From Candidatus Altimarinota bacterium (GTDB taxonomy: Bacteria > Patescibacteriota > Gracilibacteria > JAUYGZ01): a stretch of DNA of 64,000 bases. The stretch is taken from positions 63,581-127,580 of the forward strand of contig JARGOK010000001.1 in the NCBI GenBank assembly GCA_029233985.1, in the 5' to 3' direction. Positions 54,821 through 62,891 of the stretch are shown piece after piece. A program made the position numbers and the translations under genes. Each line of letters begins with the position of its first letter. Position 1 is the stretch's first letter. The notes beneath the pieces are model-generated. The model worked only from the letters and a program-made list of their open reading frames with translations. It was not told the DNA's origin and did no database searches.

Positions 54821-55603
54821 TTATGTGTCATCGTCATCATCGTCGTCATCTGAGAGAGGGTCTTTGGAGGGTTCCGGGAGGAGACCACGGTCGTCGGCTA
54901 ATTTGTGCAGTCGCTTTAGGGCGTCCTTCCAATACAAGTCTGCAAAATTTTGAATTCTATCAGTCTCGATCTCTTGGCCAGAAGACTCAAAGAATCGAGT
55001 GATCATGACTTCAGAGAGATTGACCATGTTTTTGTCTACTCCGTGGTGGTGTGCGAGAGCGAGAATCGTTTTCATCGGATGAAAAGAAGCATGAGAAAAG
55101 ATGAGCTGAGTCCATCCTGAGAGGGCCTGAGTCAGTTCTTGACCGTATTGGACCAAGGCCTTGGTATTTTCTTCAAAGGATTCATTGGGTTTTTCGTCTG
55201 GTATGAGGTCTTGCTCATCTTCGAGGATGGTATTTGCCAAGGTTTCCTTCATTTCTGGGTAAACTAAGCTAAGCACAGCAAGAATAATGGTCACAGGAGT
55301 GTTTCGCTCTAGGAGTCGGCTAATAAGGAGGATCAGTCGGTCTTCATTCCGTCTCTGCATAAACTCTCGAATCAAGTCAGCAAGACTTCCTTCTCGTTTC
55401 TTAGCTTTTTTCTCTTGTTTCCGCTGAGCTTTGGTTGCTTGAGCCGTTTTTCGGCGTTCTTCTGCAGCTCGTTCAGCAGCTTCTTCGGAAACTCCTGTGG
55501 CACCTTCGTCAGGCCCAAAACTCTCGCTTGGTCCGCCTTCTTCGGCAAAGTAGAGGAAGCGTTTGGGGAGGAGGGGAGATGGATTGTGGAGTGGGTGGAT
55601 CAT
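54821..55603 (-). CDS. Hypothetical protein with poly-Asp tail, 260 aa
   Basis: Unrecognised cytoplasmic protein. A disordered Glu/Gly start is followed by a basic helix rich in Arg/Lys (ERRKTAQATKAQRKQEKKAKK), then a compact helical domain (DLIREFMQRRNEDRLILLIS) and a terminal run of eight Asp. FSHASFHPMKTILALAHHHG resembles FLHASFHVKIVNILMKHLKN in the 2602-residue protein, so the two may share a domain (inference). ATG 55603 is chosen; the 24 residues upstream read through a dispersed repeat. Confidence 0.65.
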   Translation of the reverse strand: MIHPLHNPSPLLPKRFLYFAEEGGPSESFGPDEGATGVSEEAAERAAEERRKTAQATKAQRKQEKKAKKREGSLADLIREFMQRRNEDRLILLISRLLERNTPVTIILAVLSLVYPEMKETLANTILEDEQDLIPDEKPNESFEENTKALVQYGQELTQALSGWTQLIFSHASFHPMKTILALAHHHGVDKNMVNLSEVMITRFFESSGQEIETDRIQNFADLYWKDALKRLHKLADDRGLLPEPSKDPLSDDDDDDDDT

Positions 55604-55639
55604 GTATGTGGTGGATATCTGATACTCAATGAAAATTTT

Positions 55640-55790
55640 AACTTTGTCATGCCGACCGAAGGAGTGATAACGCAATGAAGCGGAGAGATCCCTTTGAGCG
55701 AGCTAAGGAGAGGGATTTCGACGCTGCCTCTCCTGAGCCCCGGGCCCCTTAAAAGGGAAGACACACTCCGAACGCTCGCAATGACGTGTG
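55640..55790. repeat. Composite dispersed repeat before valS 3' end
   Basis: On the minus strand it reads GTCATTGCGAGCG at one end and GGTCGGCATGAC at the other, enclosing AAATCCCTCTCC / AAGGGATCTCTCC and a family A core CCCCTTAAAAGGG (55746-55757). TCATTGCGAGCG-type repeats are common in many bacterial genomes. Confidence 0.6.
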
Positions 55791-55811
55791 TTTATTTTTG
55801 TTTTTTTATTC

Positions 55812-58493
55812 TTACAACTGTTCTAACTGCTCCTGACATTTTTTCAAACTCTCGCGTGATGTCGCCAATCGCTCTTTTTCTGCAGCTACCACTTGTTCGG
55901 GGGCATTCTTGGCGAACTTTTCATTACTGAGTTTAGCATCCAATTTTTGAATGTAATCCTCAAGTTTTGCAATTTCCTTTGTCAGGCGCTCTTTTTCCTT
56001 GTCAGCATCTACCATACCAGCGAGTGGTATGTGGATTTCAAGACCTTCAACGAATTTTGAAGTGGATCCTTCTGGAGCCTCACCGCTTTCTTTTACCGTG
56101 AGAGACTCGAGTCGCCCGAGGAACTCGATGATGGATGCATTGTCTGAAATCAATTGATGGTGTTCTTTACTCACAATTTCAGCCTCAATTTTTTTGGCGG
56201 GCTCTACCTGGTATTCCGCTCTGAGGTTTCGGATCACAGAAATCGATTCACGGATGAGTTCGAATTGCTTGTTTGTCTTGTCGCCTGAGAATCCCTGGAT
56301 TGTTGGCCACTCAGCAGATATCAGCATGCCTTCTTTAGCTACGTGTTTCCACAGCTCTTCGGTCACGTATGGTGTGAATGGATGCCAGAGCTTAAGGAGC
56401 GTTTTGAGAATATACATGAGGATTTGATCCGTTGACTGAACGAGAGACTCGTCCTGCTTTTGAACCTTTGTGATCTCGATATACCAATCCGCAAGGTCAT
56501 TCCAAGTAAAAGCATAAAGATTTTCTGCAGCTTGGGAGAATTTGTACTCGGCAATGTCCTTCGAGGTCGACTCAGATATTTCCTGGAGACGACTGAGGAT
56601 CCATTTGTCTGCCAAGGTCTTTGGCTCAACTTTCGGTCCCCCTTTTAAGAGGCTAGGGGTCTCTTCCACAGATATCAGGACATACCGCGCTACGTTCCAG
56701 AGTTTATTGACGAAATTTCGGTACCCGGCAATTTTTTCATCGTAGAGCCGACTGTCGTTTCCTGGTGAAGAGCCGACGAAGAGTGAGAGTCGAAGAGCAT
56801 CTGCACCGTACTTGTCGATCACATCCAAAGGATTGATACAGGTTTCTGGATTGGACTTGCTCATTTTCTTTCCTTCTCGTGTCCGAATAAGTCCATGCAA
56901 GTAGACTTTTTCAAAAGGCACCTGCCCGGTCATGTAGGTCGTCATGAGGATCATCCTGGCCACCCAAAAGAAGAGAATATCGTATCCTGTTTCGAGGACC
57001 TGAGTCGGGTGAAAAGTTTTGAAGTCGTCGTGTCCATCAATCCATTTGAGAGGAGAGAAGGTAAAAAGACCAGCAGAAAACCACGTATCGAGCGTATCTG
57101 AATCTCGTGTCCATCCTTCTCCGGGCGAGTCTTCTTGAACTTTTACGTCGTCCATGTCCGAGTCGTTGATCCACACTGGAATTTGATGTCCCCACCAGAG
57201 TTGCCGGGAAATACACCAGTCGCGAAGGTTGTCGATCCATTGAAAGTAGGTTTTGTTGAATCGGTCGGGGATGATCTCGATTTGTTGGTCGCGAACCACG
57301 TGTTGCATCACTTCTTTGAGTGAGTAAGCCCGTCCTTTTTCCAGCTGGAGACCTTCGTGATCCCATGAGTCTACTGGGTGATTGACATCGATAAACCATT
57401 GCTTTGAGACGAGTGGTTGAATGGGTGTTTTGCATCGAGAACAGACTGAAAGGTTTTGAGGAATGTCTTCAACATTCGACATGAGTCCAGCTGCCTCGAG
57501 GTCCTGGGCAACCGCTTTTTTTGCTGCTTCAACCTCCATACCTGCATATTTGCCAATACCTTTGGCGATGGTTCCATCTTCCATAATGACCTGAATCCTT
57601 TCAAGTCCGTGATTCTTTGCCATTTCATCATCCACAATACTGTGGTTTGGAGTGACACCGAGAGCACCAGTTCCAAATTTCATATCAATGTGTTCATCAC
57701 CTATCACAGCTAATTTAAGTTTTTGCCCGAGAAAATTGGCTTCTAGGGTATTACCAATGAGGTGCTTGTAGCGCTTGTCTTCAGGATTTACCGCTACACC
57801 TGTATCTCCTAATTTTGTCTCAGGACGAGTCGTGGAGATTTCAAAAGGGAAATCCTTGTCGTACTTGAACGTGTAAAGCTTGGCAGTCGTCTCTTGATAA
57901 TCCACTTCATCATCCGAAATAGTGGACTGACATCGGGTACACCAGTTTACAATTCTATTTCCTCGATAAATAAGTCCATCCGTGAACATTTTTTTGAAGG
58001 TGGTAAAGACGGTCTTACTCAAGCTTTCGTCGAGGGAGTAGTATTCCCGTGACCAGTCACAGGAAGATCCCATTTTTCTTGTTTGGTTTCGAATAGTGTT
58101 TTGTGATCCTGCTACGAATTCTTCGATCATCTTGATAAAGGTTTCTCGACCGTAGTCGTGCCGGGTCTTACCTTCTTTTTCCATCACGTCTTTTTCTACT
58201 TTGTTTTGAGTCGCAATCCCAGCGTGGTCTGTCCCAGGTACCCAGAGTGTAGGGTGACCTTTCATCCGGTGAAAACGAATCATGATATCCTCAAGAGCGA
58301 GCATCACAGAATGTCCTAAATGGAGCGTTCCCGTTGCATTCGGAGGCGGCATGGTGATCACGAAAGGTTTTTTATCGGACTCCATATTTGGCTCAAAAAC
58401 ACCTGATTCTTCCCACATTTTGTAGAGGGCATCTTCGTAGTCTTTGGCAACGTAAGCTTTGGGGAGTTCATTTTTTTGAGTCTTGTCGGACAT
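55812..58493 (-). CDS. valS: Valyl-tRNA synthetase
   Basis: Charges tRNA-Val. Seen: PPPNATGTLHLGHS (HIGH motif as HLGH, 58-61), GTDHAGIATQ, ISTTRPETKLGDTGVAVNPE in the editing domain, IPVWIND, GYDILFFWVARMI, the KMSKS signature at 543-547, then the anticodon-binding domain and a C-terminal coiled coil (about 820-893). Length 893 aa is full size. One short in-frame palindromic element sits between the catalytic core and the anticodon-binding domain (ETPSLLKGGPKVEP). Expression is controlled by a valine attenuator upstream. Confidence 0.97.
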   Translation of the reverse strand: MSDKTQKNELPKAYVAKDYEDALYKMWEESGVFEPNMESDKKPFVITMPPPNATGTLHLGHSVMLALEDIMIRFHRMKGHPTLWVPGTDHAGIATQNKVEKDVMEKEGKTRHDYGRETFIKMIEEFVAGSQNTIRNQTRKMGSSCDWSREYYSLDESLSKTVFTTFKKMFTDGLIYRGNRIVNWCTRCQSTISDDEVDYQETTAKLYTFKYDKDFPFEISTTRPETKLGDTGVAVNPEDKRYKHLIGNTLEANFLGQKLKLAVIGDEHIDMKFGTGALGVTPNHSIVDDEMAKNHGLERIQVIMEDGTIAKGIGKYAGMEVEAAKKAVAQDLEAAGLMSNVEDIPQNLSVCSRCKTPIQPLVSKQWFIDVNHPVDSWDHEGLQLEKGRAYSLKEVMQHVVRDQQIEIIPDRFNKTYFQWIDNLRDWCISRQLWWGHQIPVWINDSDMDDVKVQEDSPGEGWTRDSDTLDTWFSAGLFTFSPLKWIDGHDDFKTFHPTQVLETGYDILFFWVARMILMTTYMTGQVPFEKVYLHGLIRTREGKKMSKSNPETCINPLDVIDKYGADALRLSLFVGSSPGNDSRLYDEKIAGYRNFVNKLWNVARYVLISVEETPSLLKGGPKVEPKTLADKWILSRLQEISESTSKDIAEYKFSQAAENLYAFTWNDLADWYIEITKVQKQDESLVQSTDQILMYILKTLLKLWHPFTPYVTEELWKHVAKEGMLISAEWPTIQGFSGDKTNKQFELIRESISVIRNLRAEYQVEPAKKIEAEIVSKEHHQLISDNASIIEFLGRLESLTVKESGEAPEGSTSKFVEGLEIHIPLAGMVDADKEKERLTKEIAKLEDYIQKLDAKLSNEKFAKNAPEQVVAAEKERLATSRESLKKCQEQLEQL
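56635..56667. repeat. Family A element inside valS
   Basis: On the minus strand it reads GACCCCTAGCCTCTTAAAAG then GGGGACCG, closely matching the left half of the doublet at 21.67 kb. It is read in frame in a linker of ValRS. Confidence 0.65.
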
Positions 58494-58563
58494 GAGGAGA
58501 GGAAGGTTATGAAAGTAAACGTATTGTAGTGGGTTTGCCTGGAGAGATCAAAGTTTGAATAAT

Positions 58564-58683
58564 AAAAAAACCGTCTGGGTGACGGCCTCTGTGAAATCAT
58601 TTTTCGAAGAGCGTCCCCTAGACAAGAGTTTTCTTTTGGACGACGACGACAGTTTGAAAAGATTTCATAGTAATTTATAACAC
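58564..58683 (-). promoter_or_regulatory. Valine attenuator of valS
   Basis: The leader of about 190 nt holds a Val-rich leader peptide, then two exclusive helices. Antiterminator: GACGCTCT (58615-58608) with AGAG and CGTC (58590-58587, 58584-58581; two-base bulge). Terminator: CCGTC (58585-58581), loop ACCCA, GACGG (58575-58571), then TTTTTTT (58570-58564). The CGTC bases are shared. A ribosome finishing at the stop codon would cover the antiterminator arm; one stalled at the valine codons would leave it free. This is the classical attenuation design. Confidence 0.85.
58618..58668 (-). CDS. valS leader peptide, 16 aa
   Basis: MKSFQTVVVVQKKTLV then TAG. Five of sixteen residues are Val, with codons 7-10 being four consecutive GTC. 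The start lies about 15 bases after the predicted transcript start. The stop lies 2 bases before the antiterminator arm. Too short for normal gene calling. Its only likely role is to sense charged tRNA-Val. Confidence 0.8.
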   Translation of the reverse strand: MKSFQTVVVVQKKTLV

Positions 58684-58689
58684 CTTTCA

Positions 58690-58717
58690 AGTATACTATT
58701 GAGGTAATGAAAGTCAA
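58690..58717 (-). promoter_or_regulatory. Promoter of the valS leader
   Basis: Minus strand: TTGACT (58717-58712), 16 bases, TATACT (58695-58690). Start near 58683. tsaD begins 15 bases beyond, on the other strand. Confidence 0.7.
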
Positions 58718-58731
58718 TTATTCCCTTTATA

Positions 58732-59889
58732 ATGCGGATTCTCGCCATCGAAACATCTTGTGATGAAACAGCCTGTGCCATTGTAGAAAATGGATGGAAA
58801 GTGCATGCCAATGTGATTGCGTCATCGCTAGATCTCCACAAAAAAACTGGTGGAGTAGTACCAGAAGTAGCAGCACGGGCACATGTGGAGGCGATCATGC
58901 CGGTGATTTCATCCGCGATGAAAGAAGCACAAAATCCAAAATCCAAAATTCAAAAAAGTATTGCTAAGGTGGCCAAGCTTTTGAATTTTGAATTTTGTGC
59001 TTTGGATTTTGAGAGCATTGATGCCATTGCAGTAACTGTAGAACCCGGTCTCCAAACCTCTCTCCTGGTCGGTATCGAGACTGCCAAGTGGCTCTCATAT
59101 TTATGGAAGAAACCCTTGATTGAAGTGAATCATATTCGAGGACATGTGTATGCGAACTGGCTAGAGAGAGACCCAAAAAAAGAGCCCATTCAGTTTCCCG
59201 TGATGTGCCTGAGTGTCTCAGGCGGACACAATGAACTGATCCTGATGCGAAGCCATGATGATTGGGAAGTGGTGGGGGAATCGCAGGATGATGCGGCTGG
59301 AGAGGCTTTTGATAAGGTAGCGAGGATTTTGGGATTGGGGTATCCGGGAGGACCGGTGATAGAGGCTATGGCTGAGAAGAAAACCCCGACTTCTTTTAAA
59401 AGGGGAATAGCCCCGTGTGATGATGGGGAGGAGGTGCTTGGTTCCCCTTGTAAGGGATTCGAGGTCAAAGAGGGGAAGGCGTTAAAATTCCCTCGAGCCT
59501 GGCTCAACCAAAACCGATCAAATAAATGGGATGGAACGTCGTATAATTTTTCTTTTTCAGGATTGAAATCAGAGGTCTTGAGAGAAGTACAGAGAAGAGG
59601 AGAGCTCACCGAGGAAGATCAGAAAGAAATTGCTGCTGCCTTTCAAGAAGCGGTGTGTGAAGTCCTGGTGACGAAGCTGATAGGGGCTGCGAAGAAGTAT
59701 GAAGTGAAGGAAATACATCTGGCAGGAGGGGTGAGTGCAAACAAATATCTCCGAAATATGATTCAAGATTCCCTCCCAACCGAAGGCGAGGATGGTCTTC
59801 CTCGCCTAAGGGTCCGATGGCCTAAGAAAATGGAATACTGCACGGATAATGCGGCGATGATTGGGGCTGCTGGGTTTTTCAAAAAATAA
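58732..59889 (+). CDS. tsaD: tRNA N6-threonylcarbamoyltransferase TsaD, with in-frame repeat inserts
   Basis: Transfers the threonylcarbamoyl group to A37 of tRNAs reading ANN codons, as part of the TsaB-D-E complex. Seen: ILAIETSCDETACAIVE, GGVVPEVAARAHVE, VNHIRGHVYANW with the metal-binding histidines, MCLSVSGGHNELILM, GLGYPGGPVIEAMAEK, KFPRAWL, YNFSFSGLKSEVL, LAGGVSANKYLR and CTDNAAMIGAAG. At 385 aa it is about 45 residues longer than usual. The excess falls in three places (residues about 67-93, 218-246 and 350-359), each translated from a palindromic repeat. The reading frame is intact and all core motifs remain. Confidence 0.96.
   Translation: MRILAIETSCDETACAIVENGWKVHANVIASSLDLHKKTGGVVPEVAARAHVEAIMPVISSAMKEAQNPKSKIQKSIAKVAKLLNFEFCALDFESIDAIAVTVEPGLQTSLLVGIETAKWLSYLWKKPLIEVNHIRGHVYANWLERDPKKEPIQFPVMCLSVSGGHNELILMRSHDDWEVVGESQDDAAGEAFDKVARILGLGYPGGPVIEAMAEKKTPTSFKRGIAPCDDGEEVLGSPCKGFEVKEGKALKFPRAWLNQNRSNKWDGTSYNFSFSGLKSEVLREVQRRGELTEEDQKEIAAAFQEAVCEVLVTKLIGAAKKYEVKEIHLAGGVSANKYLRNMIQDSLPTEGEDGLPRLRVRWPKKMEYCTDNAAMIGAAGFFKK
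58928..59012 (+). repeat. Family C palindrome inside tsaD
   Basis: GCACAAAATCCAAAATCCAA at the left and TTTTGAATTTTGAATTTTGT with GCTTTGGATTTTG at the right are inverted copies around a 22-base centre. It adds about 27 residues between AMKEA and ESIDAIAV, which are contiguous in ordinary TsaD proteins. Confidence 0.8.
59383..59470 (+). repeat. Family A doublet inside tsaD
   Basis: CTTCTTTTAAAAGGGGAATA at the left and GGTTCCCCTTGTAAGGGATT at the right, the same order and spacing type as the doublet at 21.67-21.77 kb. It adds about 28 residues between MAEKK and KFPRAWL. Confidence 0.8.
59784..59807 (+). repeat. Family G palindrome inside tsaD
   Basis: AGGCGAGGA, loop TGGTCT, TCCTCGCCT, a perfect 9-bp stem. 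It is translated as EGEDGLPRL in a loop before the conserved CTDNAAMI motif. The same arms occur between genes at 36889-36912. Confidence 0.75.
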
Positions 59890-59900
59890 TATTTGGGAAA

Positions 59901-59928
59901 GCCACCGGTCCACGAATGGACCAGCGGC
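59901..59928. terminator. Hairpin between convergent tsaD and serC
   Basis: GGTCCA/TGGACC stem around a CGAA tetraloop, extended by GCC/GGC ends across an internal mismatch. A T-rich run follows on the minus strand. It may be a bidirectional terminator or a further palindromic element. Confidence 0.5.
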
Positions 59929-59955
59929 GTATTTCCCCTCTGTCAATTATCTAGA

Positions 59956-61122
59956 TTATTCAGAGTAGAACCAGGCGAGCCACTCAAGCGTCAACTGGAG
60001 CGACTCCGTTTGAATGGTCGGACCACACCAAAACCGAAACCCTGGCGGTGCCTTTCCATAATTTTTGAAGTCAAAGGCGACATCACGTTCTCCCATTGCA
60101 TCCACAATGAGTCCTGGACGTGACTTGAGTTGATCTTTATTCAATCCGCTCCTTGTAGGATCCAATTCGAGCGTCACACTCGAATGCGAACGAACCAGGG
60201 GATCATTACACAAGAAACGAATCCAGTCGTGTTTTTCGACCCAATCTTCGATGACCTGATAATTTTCATCGGTCTTCTGGACCATCCAGCTCAAACCGCC
60301 TTTATCCTTCATCCACAATAGTGCACGAATCCATGAGCCTACTGCCTCCCAAGCTGGCGTATTTATCGGTTTGGTCTGCTCGAAGATGCCTTTGCTCACC
60401 CCCTTGTCATCGATCAGGCGATGAAGTTTGATCATGGGCCACTTCTTGCTTTTCAGAGGGAATTGCGAAGCGCAGAGCACTGCTCGAGGAGACAGAACTA
60501 TGGCGCAAGTCTGAGCATCGGCTCCGAAAGCCTTTTGGGCTGGAAAAACCACGATGTCGCACTTGCTCCAATCGATATGCATACACCCGGCGCCACTGGT
60601 GGCATCCACGATCACCAATCCTTCACGGTGATCTGGTATAAAGTCCCAGTTGGGAACTTTCACACCTGAAGTGGTACCGTTGGCAGTGATGACCAGGTCG
60701 TTCGACCCATCATAGCATCTCAGGTCTGGGAATAGGCCATAGCGATTCACTCCCAAGTCTGATACGACGAAGCTTTTGTCGACTTTGCGCAGCTCACGGA
60801 GATCCGTCAGCCAGCCTGATCCGAAAGCCTCCCAATGAGCGACGATGACAGGATTTGGGCCGAGGAAACTGTGAAATACTGCTTCCAGACCACCTGTAGC
60901 GCCTCCGCCGTGAAGACCAACTAGGTGAGTACTAGGAATTTCTAGAACCTCCCTGATCAAATCTTCAAGAAGCTTGAGATCTTTTCGACCCTCACTCGAA
61001 CGGTGAGACCGTCCGAGGGGAGGGGAATAAGACTTTATCCCTCCATACGGAGGTGCCGTTGGACCTGATGAATACATCTTAAACCGTGGTTTTTTTTCTG
61101 GCTTTATCACAAAAGACTCCAT
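59956..61122 (-). CDS. serC: Phosphoserine aminotransferase-like, class V PLP enzyme
   Basis: Predicted serine biosynthesis enzyme (phosphohydroxypyruvate to phosphoserine), of the subtype found in alphaproteobacteria and some archaea. Seen: YSSGPTAPP start, LGRSHRSSEG, LHGGGATGGLEAVFHSFLG, AHWEAFGSGWLTDL, ITANGTTSGVKVPNWDFI, IVDATSGAGCMHID, VVFPAQKAFGAD with PLP lysine K197, and APPGFRFWCGPTIQ. ATG 61122 (388 aa) is preferred; the upstream 20 residues are not part of the family. The gene looks more GC-rich than neighbours, and no other serine genes are nearby, so transfer is possible. Confidence 0.88.
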   Translation of the reverse strand: MESFVIKPEKKPRFKMYSSGPTAPPYGGIKSYSPPLGRSHRSSEGRKDLKLLEDLIREVLEIPSTHLVGLHGGGATGGLEAVFHSFLGPNPVIVAHWEAFGSGWLTDLRELRKVDKSFVVSDLGVNRYGLFPDLRCYDGSNDLVITANGTTSGVKVPNWDFIPDHREGLVIVDATSGAGCMHIDWSKCDIVVFPAQKAFGADAQTCAIVLSPRAVLCASQFPLKSKKWPMIKLHRLIDDKGVSKGIFEQTKPINTPAWEAVGSWIRALLWMKDKGGLSWMVQKTDENYQVIEDWVEKHDWIRFLCNDPLVRSHSSVTLELDPTRSGLNKDQLKSRPGLIVDAMGERDVAFDFKNYGKAPPGFRFWCGPTIQTESLQLTLEWLAWFYSE

Positions 61123-61211
61123 GACTGACTTCAAAAACAATGAAGTCGAGAAAAATAAACAGAGAGAAAACAGGCCATTCACGATGAATGACTGTTTCTC
61201 GACGAATTGTC

Positions 61212-61237
61212 AAAAAACGCTGCTCCAAGGAGCAGCG
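61212..61237 (-). terminator. Intrinsic terminator after the 488-residue gene
   Basis: Minus strand: perfect 9-bp stem CGCTGCTCC/GGAGCAGCG with a two-base TT turn, followed by TTTTTTG. Confidence 0.8.
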
Positions 61238-61298
61238 GCATGATGGTGCGATATCTTGTTTTTGTCAATCTTAGAATGCCCACGAATAAGAACAATAG

Positions 61299-62765
61299 TC
61301 ATGCTCTTTTTCTCATTTCAGATTCTTCTGATATCGAAAAACCTGCATTCGACAATTTCTTTTGAACAAAAGCCTTAAAAATTTCGTAGTTCCTCCCATT
61401 CACTGAATTTTGCCCAATGGCCTCAAAAGGATCGATTCGAATAATTCCTTCATAGTTTTCATTTGAATATGTCAGAATGGCTTCATCTCTCAGACCATCC
61501 CTGATTTTGTCGTGATAAATTGTTCCATCAGCTTCTACGAGATACATTTTTCCACTTTTTATGTGTGTCACTCTGAAATCAACTTCAAAGAGAAGAACCC
61601 GAACACTTGTTTCGATACTATATTCATCATCTAGAATCTCCGTAAGAGCCTGAAATGTTCTTCTTTCTAACCAGCTTTTTTTTTCTTTTACGCTTATTTT
61701 TTGAAGGGTTGAATCATTGTTAAATTCTTCTTGAGCTTTCTTGAGATATGGTTTTGCAAGAGGATGTTTTAACATCATCAATCCGATGGCTATCTTTGAG
61801 AGATCATAATAATACTTCGTTATATTCATTTCGACAGCTTGTTGTTCTGCAAATTCAAAAATATCTACCAACAATCCACTTTCTTTAGGAGTTAGGTTCA
61901 TTCCCAAAGAAGCGATGTTTTTCAACAGATCTGATACTTCAGCGTGTGATATTCTTTTAAACAAATGATCCGAGAAGAGTCTTTCTTTCAAGAGTTTCAA
62001 AATTTCTCGATCATGAATCTGTGGACCAAGATAGGATTTGTATAAGAATGAAATGGTGCGTGGTGTCATCTGTGGAAGATGCCCTAAAACATATGTTCGT
62101 ATTTTTTGGTAGAGTCCTCGTGCTTTCTCTCGGACACCTGAAATACTGAGTGATTCATCATTCACGACTCTCTCTAAATCATTTTTCACAGCCCTGCCCA
62201 GAGCATTCATTAGGTTTCTTACAAAGGAACCATCTCCTTTTTTGACCACATTATTTTTTAGAAACTTCATAAGCTCATCTAAACCAAAATCATCCTGAAG
62301 AGACAAATTGTAGAGTTTGCTATCTACAAATCCGAGGTATGTTGTTGAACGTTTTGGTTGGACTTTTTGAAATGTTCCATTTCCAAAAGAGTCAGAAGAG
62401 TTCTTCTTGGATTCTTGAGGTGTTGGAAGCTTATGTTGTTGTATTTCGCTCAGAACAGAAAGAAAAATATTTCTTATTTCTTGGACTCTTTTGAGTATTT
62501 CTTCGGTATTCCCTACATCTAAGAGACCGAGAGTCTTTGAGAGAACAAAAGATTCACGAATATTCGAATACTCACTAATTGTACGAGATAATCCATCTCT
62601 AGAATGAGACCTGGCTTCACTTTTTTCCGATCCCATTTCATCGATATAGAAGGTGATCCTTTCGAGAAATTTTTGTTGATCTCGAGAAGTTTTCCCTTGC
62701 ATGTAGTGTGAGCCCAGAACTTTCCTGACATCACTTTTGCAAATATGGAGCCTTTTACTTTTCAT
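61299..62765 (-). CDS. Hypothetical protein with nuclease-like C-terminus, 488 aa
   Basis: Unrecognised. The N-terminal 350 residues are helical, possibly repeat-like. Near the C-terminus FEVDFRVTHIKSGKMYLVEADGTIYHDKIRDGLRDEAIL (quoted in pieces: FEVDFRV, LVEADGTIYHDKIRDGLRDE) has the D...E-x-D-G-x-x-H pattern of RAP or DUF559/Vsr-like PD-(D/E)XK folds. These act on nucleic acids, but the match is by eye. One of only two genes ending in TGA. ATG 62765. Transcribed alone between two terminators. Confidence 0.65.
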   Translation of the reverse strand: MKSKRLHICKSDVRKVLGSHYMQGKTSRDQQKFLERITFYIDEMGSEKSEARSHSRDGLSRTISEYSNIRESFVLSKTLGLLDVGNTEEILKRVQEIRNIFLSVLSEIQQHKLPTPQESKKNSSDSFGNGTFQKVQPKRSTTYLGFVDSKLYNLSLQDDFGLDELMKFLKNNVVKKGDGSFVRNLMNALGRAVKNDLERVVNDESLSISGVREKARGLYQKIRTYVLGHLPQMTPRTISFLYKSYLGPQIHDREILKLLKERLFSDHLFKRISHAEVSDLLKNIASLGMNLTPKESGLLVDIFEFAEQQAVEMNITKYYYDLSKIAIGLMMLKHPLAKPYLKKAQEEFNNDSTLQKISVKEKKSWLERRTFQALTEILDDEYSIETSVRVLLFEVDFRVTHIKSGKMYLVEADGTIYHDKIRDGLRDEAILTYSNENYEGIIRIDPFEAIGQNSVNGRNYEIFKAFVQKKLSNAGFSISEESEMRKRA

Positions 62766-62840
62766 AAGGTTTGTATAAGTGGAGATAGTACCACAAATAG
62801 CGATAAGTCATAGCTTAAAGCTCTATACCAAGTTTTTATC

Positions 62841-62868
62841 AAAAAGAGACCGGTAACACCTGGTCTCT
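62841..62868 (-). terminator. Terminator of the DsbA-like operon
   Basis: Minus strand: perfect stem AGAGACC/GGTCTCT with a 10-base loop, running into TTTTTG. Confidence 0.8.
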
Positions 62869-62891
62869 ATATGACATCACTTGGATATTTT

